From NCBI GenBank assembly GCA_973895155.1, contig OZ316891.1:24738001-24802000 (forward strand): a stretch of DNA of 64,000 bases. Reading direction: 5' to 3'. The position numbers were made by a program, and so were the translations under genes. Shown here piece after piece: positions 28,804-38,473 of this stretch (its first letter is position 1; each line of letters opens with the position of its first letter). Below the pieces are notes generated by a model. The model ran no database searches and was not told where the DNA came from. It saw only the letters and a list, made by a program, of their open reading frames with translations. The DNA is from Marsupella aquatica. Lineage: Eukaryota; Marchantiophyta.

Positions 28804-31325
28804 ATGGCACTACGGGCCATTCGCTCACGTTTACCTTTTTGGAATTCACGGACGCTGCCATCCGCTCGCCTTTTCGATTGAATCCAGTCGACCTTTACGA
28901 GGAAATTATCGAGGGAGAAGAGCGGAATGTGGCGAGATTTAGTCAGGATGAGCGAGGCCTCCGCGAAAAAGGACCAGCCAGGTGGGAACATGGACGCAAC
29001 GAACCGGACTACGAGGTTAGTATGACCCTCACAGCCTTGGGATTTTGGACCTTGTTTGGCGAGGTAGGTGCTAAGTTCTCCGAGACTTACTGGTACTCTT
29101 GCCCCGAGAAAGCCGCTTACGAACGAAGGTACGCGAAGCTGGTAACCAACGTAGCACTGGTTAATTGCGAAAGGACAGCCATCACCAGGGATTCTAGCTA
29201 TAACGAGCTGCGAGACTACATCACCGAACTATATCTCAGCGAGGAAGGGCTTAGATCGGTAGCAGAGGTGATTCTTGAGGTTCCAGCTAAGTTCTTTAAG
29301 CTGAAGGGCAACCAGCGGCTTACTCAAGCGGAGTTCGACAAGATTCCGGGGTACCTAGACCAGCAGATCGCAGCCGAAAAGCGCCAAGAAGACATCAGCA
29401 GACAACGGGAAGCGGCGCGTAATCTCACGTTCCTCAGGGAAAGCTCCAACGCCTTCAACTGGGATATGGCTACCCCAGCGCCTCAACCGATGACCACCGG
29501 AGTACCGCCAAACCAGTCCCAAGTCCGTCCAGTAATCAACGCGGAGTGTTCTTCGGGTTCCGAGCGAGCTAGTCTGCAACTCGAACAGCGTCCTCGTAAG
29601 CGGTCAAGGACTACGACGGCCCCCGAATCAACACGGACCGACGCCACGCCTGCACCTGCCCCGGCAAACCCCCCGGCCAACCAGACCCGACGGCCCCCGG
29701 ATAACCCGAAGTCCAACTTATTACAGGTAATCCGCGTCCCCGAGGTAGTCTAGATTGCGATCAAGAAACTCGAACATGCGGACTATCTCAAGGAGCATCA
29801 GTTGGAGCGGTTCGCCCACTTACTATGGAGGCCGTGCGCCGCCGGGCCGAAGGAGATTTGTGAGTTCATCTCCAATTTTGACACTGATGCGTCAACCACC
29901 AAGGTTTCGGGGCAGACCTTATCACTCACGGAGCATCGGTTAACGCAAATTTTTGGCCTACCAACCGGGCCGGTGCCAGTGGAAATCCGAATTCGGGATA
30001 AGGAGTATACGCCGCGGCACTTCAAACCCGAGGGTAAGACGGACAACGGATACAAGCAGGGGGCGTGCACCAACTTAACCTGTATGGAGCGGCTTAACTT
30101 CATATGGACTACCCTACACATGATTGAGCCACGATCCAAGATTTCCCTCTGCACGATAGTGCAGGTGGAACAGTACAAACGACGAAACTGGGCCCAATTC
30201 TTCTACCGAAGATTCTCGGGGGAGCTGAAGCGGGCTCAGGGTGGTATGGCTATTGGAGGGAAGACTTACTTGGGGAGTCATATCGCCATTATCCTCGCCT
30301 GGTACAAGGCACGACGGGAGGCCAGAGGAAAGAATACGGCCACCTCAGCCCCGGGTAATGACACCCCCGCCCAAGAGGAGGCAACCCCGACTACGCGGAC
30401 TGCTGTCCCTCGGACAAACCCCGAGCCGGAAGCCCCGACTAATACTCCGCAACCGCACCCTGCGGAAATTCCACCGCCTCCTTCCGTTGAGCCTCCGCTA
30501 CCTGCAGTACAACCACCCCCAATCCCTCCACCACCTGAAGAAACCTTCCCCTCCCCAGCGCTGACTACGGAGGAGCTCATTGCCCCTGCCGAGGAACCAC
30601 CGGTACCCGAGAGGATGGAGGACTACCAAGTAGCCCCGGGGACCATGGCCTACGACCTGGTCCAGAAGTTTAGCCAGACTATGTCTGGGGAGTTGGCGAC
30701 ATACATCGGACAACAAGTCTCGGCGTACTTTCAGCCAACCTTCTTCATGTTAGAGCACCAACCACGGATCGTCAGCCGCTTGGAAGAAGAACTCATGGCG
30801 AAGGGGAATGAGATTGGGCGTCTCCAGATGCTGGTAGAGCACCTCGAGGAGGAGGCAACGACCCGCCGTGAGGATTTAGTCCGCACTGTTGAACAGAGGG
30901 ACGGACTAACCCAGGAGTTAAGCGGAGCGCAGGCCGAACTCAAGAAGCTAGACGACACCGTGCTTCAATTACGCTCAGAATCTTTGGCTCGGGTTACCAG
31001 CCTGACCGACCTCAACAAACAATTCCTGCAGGCAGCACAGCAGGTGGCTAGTCTCTCCGCCGAACGAGATGAATTGCTAGCGCAGGACTAGGTCCATCGC
31101 GACGCCATCGACCAGCTCAACTTGGAGGTGGCGCGGCTCCAGACTAAAGCCGACGAAGCTGCAAACGAGGCGGAGGAAGCATTACGGGACAACAAGGCTT
31201 TGCAGGACCGCGTCACCCTGCTCGTCCTCCAGCGGGGAAAACCTGGGCCCACCTCTGATCAAGGCGGCTCAAGATCTCGCCCCGACAAGGGGACCAGCCC
31301 TGGTCCAACCACTGCACACACATAA
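28804..31325 (+). pseudogene. B LTR-encoded coiled-coil protein, broken (about 840 codons)
   Basis: Counterpart of the ORFs in A and C, inside the LTR. The likely ATG is 28804 (MALRAIRSRLPF); a frame change at the T-run near 28836 joins it to EFTDAAIRS. Without that, the main frame has no early ATG. The N-terminal part aligns with C (EVPAKFFKLKGNQRLTQAEFD against RLPDEVFNIPGTIDLQRHHFD). TAG at 29751-29753 separates it from the shared domain (QLERFAHLLW, IFGLPTG, NGYKQGAC, IGGKTYLGSHIAIILAWY), then a Pro-rich linker and a coiled coil. A second TAG at 31089-31091 is CAG in the 5' LTR. Frame ends 31325. Function unknown. Confidence 0.82.
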
Positions 31326-32307
31326 GGGGTAGTTAGCGAAGGGTAGAAGCAGGCGCCGCGCGAGGTGGTTAAGTCAGCGGCATCTTTTAGTTAGGCGTAA
31401 CGACAGAATGACTGTCATTAGGCGCCGATTAGCGGCAGTAGGAAGAATTAGGGCCGGTCAGTTAGGATCAGCCAACGTAGGATTGAGTCCATCAACGGAC
31501 TAGAGGTTGTCAGTAGGCTTGGCCGCCGCCATTCCGGTTGGCACACTCGTAGTCGGCGGTCAACCGATCAGTACAGCGCGACCGGTAGTCAGCAGTTAGT
31601 TAGTCAGTAGGTAGTACCCGGAAGGTAGTATCCTCCGATTCTCTCCGCTATGGTAGTATTTAGGCTTCCCCTTCCGCGATGGGAAGGGGGAGAAGGCTTA
31701 GTTATCTCAGCAGAAGAAAGGCGAGGCACGGGGAGTCCCGGCCTGAGTAGGGTCAGAGCGTACTAAGGAGTGAGAGCCAGAGTCGAGCTTGCTGGGCAAG
31801 TGCGAGGCAGGGCCTCGTAGAGATTGGGCATCGACTACCGTTGGGCCTGCTGACCCCCTTTGAAGTTGAGTCAACCATGTAAACTGATGCTTCGCTGAGT
31901 AAATATAGTCTTTTCCCCTTAAATGTTTCTGAGAGTAACTGGTGTTGTGTGTATGCTTTGTCCGGGCAAAGGCGCCATTTTAAGGGACGTACCGGGTGCG
32001 GACTAATGGTAGGGATTGCCACTCATTGCATGTCACAAGGTCCTGTCACGTCGATGGCTTGAAAAGCCCCAAGTCGGGAGTTAGTCCGCGTCACTAACTG
32101 AGGGAAAATTCCAGCGGTGGAAAATAAATATACCTATGACAAGTACGAATTATGCGAGTGTTATACCAGTAAGTATAGCGGCTTAGCCCAACTTAGGGTT
32201 ATTGAAGGTCACTACACACCTCCTTGCCCGAACCCTCACCCCTACTGGTGGTCGAGGTCGCACCACGACACTAACCCGGATTTAAGGCCCAGGGTAGGGG
32301 TGCGACA
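31326..32307 (+). other. B 3' LTR noncoding tail
   Basis: About 980 bp without a gene. It includes a GC-rich segment, an AATAAA within GGAAAATAAATATACC near 32117 and the conserved hairpin. The LTR end is at 32307. Confidence 0.5.
32108..32136 (+). promoter_or_regulatory. Conserved LTR hairpin plus ATACCTA box (B 3' LTR)
   Basis: Identical to the 5' LTR copy at 22201. Confidence 0.6.
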
Positions 32308-35300
32308 GCTTCCCTGGAAACCTACTATACCTACTGTCATAAAGTAACACAAGATCACCGGTGTGAATACTAACTACTTTCAACTTTTTATCATACTGCT
32401 GCTTCATGATATTCTGTCTATATTCTACTCTCTCGGTTGAAATCATTCTCGCCTCTTCTAAAGCTTCTAACCTATATTCTCGCTCCTTTAGGCTCTCCTC
32501 CGCTGAGGCTCTTTCCTCAATTGTAACTTGAAATGTCGGTATCTCAAGTTGCATGGGTACCAAGGCTTCTTGTCCAAAGGTTAAGAAGAAGGGTGTATGA
32601 CCGGTAGTGGATTTATAGGCTAAATTATAAGCAAAAACAGCAGAAAACAATTTATCATCCCAATCGAGTTTGTTCTGAGCTACTGTCTTGTTCAATATCT
32701 TTCCTATAATCCCATTGGCTCGTTCTGTCAATCCATTTGCCTTTGGGTGGTAAGGAGTGGTAGGCCTATGTCTAACTAAATACTGCTCATTTAAACGACT
32801 AATTATATCATTCAGAAAATGGGTTCCTCTATCACTAACTAATTCTAGGGGTGCTCCATACCTGGTGAAGATCTGCTCATACATGAATCTAGCCGTAGTA
32901 ATTGCATCATCCTTCGTGGTCGGTCTGGCCTCTACCCATTTAGTTGCATAATCCGTAGCCAGGATTATGTACTTGTTTCATCGAGGGTGGGTCAGTGGTT
33001 TCAGAGGTCCGATGTAATCAATACCCCACTTCTCGAATGGTGCCAGAGGTAGAATAGGGTGCAGTGGATGTCTGGTGGACGCCCTTGGTCCTCCCGCTCG
33101 TTGACAAGGATCGCATTGTTTGATAAACTGATAGACATCCTTGTGCAAGGTAGGCCACCAGTAACCGGCATTTAATATCTTTTTAGACGTGGTTACTGGA
33201 GCAAAATGTCCTCCAGCCTCTTCTCCATGCATAGCCCGTAAGACTCGTTTTACCTCTCCTTTTTCCAAACACCTTTGGATAGTGCCGCTGATTCCATACC
33301 TGTGTAGCACACCCTTAATGTACTAATACTGTCTGACCTTCCGCAAAAAGACTGCGGCTTGTTCTCGGGTTAGCCCTGGCTGTAATCTGGACGTGCTGAG
33401 AAATTGCAAAATCTCTGGGTACCATGTATCAGCTATTTCCACAACGAATAGCTCCTCGTCGGGAAATCGATCATCGATGCAATCCGTGGCTGGTTCACCT
33501 GTGATCCTTGAAAAGAAGTCGGCATTGGCATGTAGCTTCCCCGGCTTGATCCTCAGCTCATAGTCAAACTCCTGTAATAGCAAAATCCATCTTGCTACTC
33601 TGCCTGTAAGGTCCGGCTTATTGACTAGGTACTTCAAACTTTCATGATCGGTATGAAAGATTACCTTGTACCCTAGTAAATAATGCCTAAACTTTTTACA
33701 GGAATAAATGACTCCTAATGCTTCTCTCTCTGTGGTGGAGTAGTTCCGTTCGGCATCGGCAAGCTGACGGCTTGCAAAGTATATGGGATGGTCCCTTCCT
33801 TTCTCATCCAACTGACTTAGTACTAAGCCGATACAGAAGCCCGAGACATCTACACAAACATGAAAATCTTTGTTCCAGTCCGGTGCTATCATGACTGGGG
33901 CCTCAACTAACATCTGCTTCAATTCTACCACCGCTGTGACTCGTTTGGGTGTGGGTTCGAAGTCTGCCCCTGCCTTGAGCACGTTGGTTAATGGTAAAGC
34001 TAGCTTGGAAAACTCTTTAATAAACCGACGATAATACCCAATGCAGCCTAAGAAGGATCTTACATCCTTTATGTTCTTAGGTTGCATGATGTCAAGCCAT
34101 ACTGCTAGCTTACCTTTGTCAATCTCAATGCCCTTCTTTGATACCTTGTGACCTAGTAGCATCCCCTCGGTTACTGCAAAGAAACATTTATCTGGGTGTA
34201 ACTTGAGACCTACCTCTCTGCATCTCATGAAGGTTTTCCTGAGATATTTAGCATGTTTCAATGCCTTCCCGAATACTGCAAAGTCATCAATGAAGATTTC
34301 CATGAACTTTCTCAAGTAATCATGAAAAATGTTCACCATCAATCGTTGGAACATAGCTGGTGCGTTGCAGAGTCCAAACGGCATACGATTGAAGACATAG
34401 ATCCCCCATTCCGTGATGAAGGCCATCTTGATTTGGTCTTCCTGCCGAATCCTGATTTGGTTATAACCAGAGTACCCATCCATGAATGAATATAGTTCAT
34501 GACTGGCTACCATGTCTAGTACCATATCAGTAAAGGGTAAGGGAAAATGGTCTTTTAACGTCGCTTCATTCAGTTTCCTGTAATCCTGACAAACCCGGAT
34601 CTTGGGTTTACCATCGGGTCCAGCTTTCTTGGGAACTATCACAATTGGAGACACCCAGTCTGAATGCAGGACTGGAGTGATGAATCCAGCTTCCACTAGT
34701 TTGTCGATTTCCGTTTTGACCAGCAGGGAATACTTCGGGTTCATCCTTTGAATTGGTTGTCGAAATGATTTGGCCCCTAACATGAGATCGATTTGGTGTT
34801 CTCCTAGTTTTGGGTCTACTCCCTTTAGATCTTGGTGACTCCATGCAAACACATCCTGAAATTCAATCAATAAGTCATTGATCTCTTTCTCGAGCTCAGG
34901 TGCTAGGTTTCTCCCTAAATTCAGTTCCCTTCCCTCTCCTAAGTCTAGCTTCCGATATTGCCGTGCTTGGATCATATTAATCTGCTTCTTCAAATTCGGG
35001 TCCAGCTCGGCTTCCAGTCTCTCTAGTCTCATACCTCCATAAACTGGAATCTCGGCTGTAATAGCCGAGTCGGTTTCTACCTTGGTGCCCACAGATTGTC
35101 CCCTTGCCGGTCTATGCGGTTTTGAATTGTTTGTTGGCTTCCCATCCTGACTCGGCTCTGGATTTTGTCTGTGCATCTCATCCACCTCTTCCTCCTGAGT
35201 GTCAGGCCGCTGTGCTCTCCCGGCTTCTAATAGGGCCTTAATTTGTTCTGCCCTCATAATCGGCTTGTATGCCAATCCCTTGGTATTTAATTCCTTGCCG

Positions 35301-35380
35301 ATGATCGATGGCGTTGTGAACCCTGCCGGCTCTGCCACAATGCCTGCAAAAAATCCCCTGTCCCTGCTACTACTCCCCAC
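32308..35380 (-). pseudogene. pol: Pol of A2, two nonsense codons and truncated
   Basis: Same domain order as A1 pol: CQDYRKLN, GYSGYNQI, FGLCNAPAMFQ, FIDDF, VDVSGFC, HTDHESLKY, then the integrase HHCC and DDE motifs. All three segments (35380-33323, 33322-32978, 32977-32308) are in one frame. Stops are TAG at 33325-33323, where A1 has CAG, and TGA at 32980-32978, where A1 has CGG. The last segment ends at the B insertion just after GDLVLLYDSRY. The start is the same TAA-bounded overlap as in A1, in the -1 frame of gag-pro. Confidence 0.93.
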
Positions 35381-35530
35381 TTAGCCGTTTCAACCAATTG
35401 GTCTACATCCTTTACTTCCTCCGGAATTGCAGCTAAAAAGGTGGATTCTATTGTAAAGCAGTCCTTGACTTCTTCGTCTTCTTCTTCCAAGTCACCTTCC
35501 ATAGGTTCTTGCCATAGTCCGCTGGGGGGT
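35287..35530 (-). pseudogene. gag-pro: C-terminal end of Gag-Pro of A2
   Basis: Reads EGDLEEEDEEV to RHRSSARN, the last ~75 residues of A1 gag-pro, and overlaps pol in the +1 relation seen in A1. It is cut at 35530. Near the overlap it has GAT TTT TTG where A1 has GAT TTT CTG. Confidence 0.85.
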
Positions 35531-35701
35531 CATGTACTTCATCAGTTATCAGTGAGTTTCATCATTGACTGATATCAGTCCAACACCGAAACTCAGCGAA
35601 TCAGCTGAGATGAATTCTTCTGAAACTTCGTATACAACATGTTGCTCTGTTGTGAAATATTCACAAATTGAATTCACAAAGGCAATCCATCGATCCTCTA
35701 T
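35531..35701. other. Junction sequence next to A2, no gene
   Basis: AT-rich 171 bp between the A2 break and the Ulp1 frame. No terminal inverted repeat or target duplication could be recognised, so the direction of insertion is unresolved. Confidence 0.4.
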
Positions 35702-36961
35702 CTACAAACTGATCGACTGGCAGATTAGGTCTACAATAATCTTTTGTCGTATAAGCAGTACATGTTTAGGGTCAACCGCCAATACAGAGCCTCTAGAAAG
35801 ACGCTCCATGTACATTATGACATATACTCCACAATTGTAACTATCGGGTTGGGCTGGAATATTGTCGCGGACGATGCGTTGCCACTGTAATGGCAATAAG
35901 TGGGGACAATTGCGCAAGCGGGACAGGTCATGGAGAAACCGACCGACATTCACCAAATCGTTGCATTCCGATGCTTTGCCTCCAATGGGATCGAGCAAAT
36001 GTAGTTGCTGCAAAGTAAAATCGACCACAGCTAGTACCCAATGTTTTGGCCTGTGGATGGGGATTAGAATGAGGTCAAATGAAAAGACGTCAATGCCCTT
36101 CACAAATGCCAACGCTGCGTTGAAGCTGTACGCAGGATGCGTCAAGACATTATAAAAATGTGTGGGCAAAAGCATGCATTTGGGTTTTGCAATGACCTCT
36201 GCTCTACGCTCCAATAGAGGAATGTAAGCATTGATGATGTCACAAGTGAGCCATTTTTTTGCCCTCAAGCATTTGAAATCTTTTCTCTTCAATTTTAAGT
36301 CGCCGAGGCTGACTAGGACTTCATCTTGGTCCCTGTTGGAGTCCAATGCTTCTTTGACTATGGTCGCAAGTATGGCGGGTTGATGTCGTTGTGCAGGCAC
36401 CCCCTGATTCGGTCGTTGGTGCATAGGCACCCCCTGATTGACTCCTTGTTGGGCAGTCACTACCTCGTCGACTGGTTGTTGTGGCTCAGTTTGCTTCTGA
36501 GCTGCAATGATGGTAAATTCACCCAAAAATTACTCTTCGGAATTGGAGCTTGACAAACTTATGCTTGCATGGTGAGTTTGGAGACTATCACTATCACTTC
36601 CTACCAAGCTACTCTCATCCGATTCATCCTCTTCTGCCCTATCATCGACAAATTTGAGAGTCTTCCTTGTTCTCTCTTTCACAAAATGAGCAACTCTTTC
36701 TTCATGATACGTATCAGCGTAGCACGGTAGGCTTGACTTCTCCGGAGAGAATAATGCCGAAGCTTCCTCCCAAGCGAGCTTCACAAGTCGTCTGTCCTGT
36801 GTGTCCCATTCCTCGGTTGCCGACTCGGTGGTCCTGTCGGGAACTGCTACTAAGTTATACTTAAATCGAATCATGTATTGCGCCGGAATAGACGGATCAC
36901 AAGAACGAATTTGTGAGGCAAGTGAGCCGATGTGGACACCCCAGATAATCCATTGAGTCGC
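35702..36961 (-). pseudogene. Ulp1/C48-type cysteine protease gene remnant
   Basis: The C-terminal part (36526-35702) has the Ulp1 catalytic set: His in PKHWVLAVVDF (about residue 162 of that segment), Asp in LLDPIGG (179), Gln and Cys in QPDSYNCGVYV (226 and 232). Ulp1 enzymes cleave SUMO-like modifiers, and plant genomes hold many copies carried by Mutator-like transposons. The upstream part (36961-36533) reads ATQWIIWGVHIGSL, then an acidic Ser-rich tract, and begins after an acceptor-like CGAAAG. A TAA at 36532-36530 separates the two parts in one frame. It could be a transposon-carried gene or a host gene fragment; the transposase, if any, is not in view. Confidence 0.7.
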
Positions 36962-36964
36962 CTT

Positions 36965-37345
36965 TCGAGATAGATCTCAGAGAGGCTAGCCAAGATGTAT
37001 TTTTGTCCCTCCACACGCATCTAAGGCCCTACGTGGACTTGCCAGTAGAAGTTGACGTGGCCAGGCCACCCGGGATTCATTTGGGCGAGGCCCGCCGACA
37101 TGCATCTTAGAGAGGCCCGTTGAGATGGACTTGCCTGGAAATCTGAATATGCCCGGGCCAGATGCGATTCCTCTCGGCGAGGCCCGCCGACATGCATCTC
37201 AGAGAGGCAGCTGAGAGGGACTTTCCAGCAAATCTCAAAGTGCCCGGGCCAGATGCAATCCTCTCGGCTAGGCCGGCCGACATGCATCTTGGAGAGGTCA
37301 GCCGAGATGGATTTGCCCAGATGGAGAGCCATCTCGGAGAGTCCG
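36965..37345. repeat. Minisatellite of ~91-bp units inside the Ulp1 locus
   Basis: The unit contains GGCGAGGCCCGCCGACATGC and CCCGGGCCAGATGC. GGCGAGG-type cores start at 37084, 37176 and 37266, and GCCCGGGCCAG at 37151 and 37242. About three clear units plus degenerate flanking ones. It lies between a GTGAGT donor-like site (37401-37396) and the acceptor-like site at 36963, so it may be intronic. Confidence 0.8.
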
Positions 37346-37372
37346 CTGAAATACTATGGGACAATATTAAAA

Positions 37373-38007
37373 TCATTGAAGGGAAACGGTAGTAAACTCA
37401 CATGAAGGCTTTTTATTCTTGCGCTTTTCTGGATTGGATTTTTGACGATCCACTGCCTCCTCTTGCTCCGTTAGAGGCACTCCAACGAACTCTGTCATTG
37501 TGTCTTCCGCATAAGATTTGAAGTACGGATAGGATTCGGTCCCAAAGACCATCCGCCCACAGTTCTCACCAGCCTTAAAGATAGCCCCGAAGTGTGCATT
37601 GAACGTGACAATAGTTCCCCCTGGCTTAGTTGTATATTCTATTATACATTGGAGTGTAGCTGGAGACAAGGTGCCACCAAAATCATCAATGGTCTCATTC
37701 TGACCCGTTGTATAGTTAGTTAGCCCGTTCCTCAACTTCATATCAAGCTCGACACTGATTGGCTTCACGTCATCCTTTGGGCATACCTCGGCAGATGATT
37801 TAAATCCCCAAAGGTCCAGCTTGAGATATTCACTCTGGACGTACAGAACAAAGTCAATGATGAGTCTTTCCGAGTACAAGTCACCGAAAGAACATAAGAC
37901 AAGAATGGAGTTAAATCTATTAGACTTACCCGCTTTCGAGTCGTGAAGTCGAAGGTGGGTGTGGCGTTCCAAATGAAAAAGGTGTCTTTCAGCACCCAAT
38001 TGGTCTC
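37373..38007 (-). pseudogene. Upstream exon-like sequence of the Ulp1 locus, cut by C
   Basis: I do not recognise the protein. The longest frame (to 37373) reads LYSERLIIDFVLYVQSEYLK, LDLWGF and a Lys-rich end before a GTGAGT site. A second frame at the right edge reads TNWVLKDTFFIWNATPTFDF and ends at a GTAAGT donor-like site (37929-37924). Exons cannot be joined confidently. The sequence stops at the C insertion and should continue beyond it, outside the window. It is on the same strand as the Ulp1 frame and probably the same gene. Confidence 0.5.
38003..38007. other. Candidate target site duplication GTCTC, left of C
   Basis: Five bases before the C LTR start. The right-hand copy would lie near 65.6 kb, outside the window, so it is unverified. 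Confidence 0.45.
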
Positions 38008-38365
38008 TGTGATGCCGCCGGTACGGCGGTTAATGAGTGATTCAGTCTAACTGCGCTCGGCACGCGCATTAGGTGGGTCTTAGGCCGCTATTATTAGCAT
38101 AACGACAGTATTTAGGTAATCATTAGGGGTAGGACATCATTAGGCAATAAGGGGGACTTCAGGTTCGGGCTGGCGGCGGGTTGCTATTCGCACACCCGGG
38201 TTACGAGCGTGGAGGGGCCCCTCCATCGGGTCCGTATAACGAACTTAAGGAAGCGGCCACTGACGCACGCTGACTCAGACCGGCGGAGTGGCCGGTGCAC
38301 CACAAGCGTGAGCGGTTCAACCTATGGGCGTCGAGGAGACGTCGGGGATCGACAAGCCCTCAAAG

Positions 38366-38376
38366 TATAAAAAGGG
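38366..38376 (+). promoter_or_regulatory. TATA box upstream of the LTR ORF of C
   Basis: TATAAAAAGGG, 108 bp before the ORF ATG and 358 bp into the LTR. It is conserved in the 3' LTR (near 48461). It could drive an mRNA beginning near 38400 in which the LTR ORF comes first. Confidence 0.6.
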
Positions 38377-38473
38377 AGCCAACCCTTTGTAGTGCACCAG
38401 TCCATCAGTCCGCGCGCCAGCTTCGACCCCAGCTCTCTCGTTCTCTCTAGGTCGCCACTACTATCTCCTCTGA

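Larger units (their letters stand above)
1..32307 (+). mobile_element. Family B Ty3/gypsy element, 5' LTR entering from outside the window
   Basis: Ty3/gypsy retrotransposon of 3837-bp LTRs and a 6070-bp interior (22401-28470) that holds only a short leader and gag-pol. Base 1 equals base 1462 of the LTR, judged from the complete 3' copy (28471-32307). The 5' LTR is split by A1; adding its two parts gives 3837 bp, the same as the 3' LTR. LTR ends are TGTGACACGG and GGTGCGACA. The element lies in the pol gene of A2: sequence after 32307 continues A2 pol on the minus strand. The expected target duplication (GCTTC, 32308-32312) cannot be confirmed because the left flank is outside the window. 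Its gag-pol has two stops and a frameshift, so it is not autonomous now. Confidence 0.93.
28471..32307 (+). repeat. B 3' LTR (complete, 3837 bp)
   Basis: TGTGACACGG to GGTGCGACA. The first bases form a perfect 8-bp stem (GTGACACG, loop GGTAA, CGTGTCAC) at 28472-28492. It holds a broken ORF (28804-31325) and a noncoding tail. Confidence 0.95.
32308..35530 (-). mobile_element. A2, truncated family A element on the minus strand
   Basis: Matches A1 from the end of gag-pro (about base 8330) to near the Pol C-terminus (about 11560), in reverse orientation. The 3' side is cut by the insertion of B at 32307/32308; its remainder should lie left of the window. The 5' side stops at 35530 against unrelated sequence, so most of gag and the 5' LTR are missing. 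Confidence 0.93.

Noticed and set aside
36500-36533. 32-nt intron (GTAATT to TTGCAG) removing the TAA in the Ulp1 gene
   Set aside because: Too short for a plant intron; the TAA is treated as a true stop.
37021-37376. Frames across the 91-bp minisatellite
   Set aside because: Their repeats come from the DNA repeat; they lie between splice-like sites and have no known domain.
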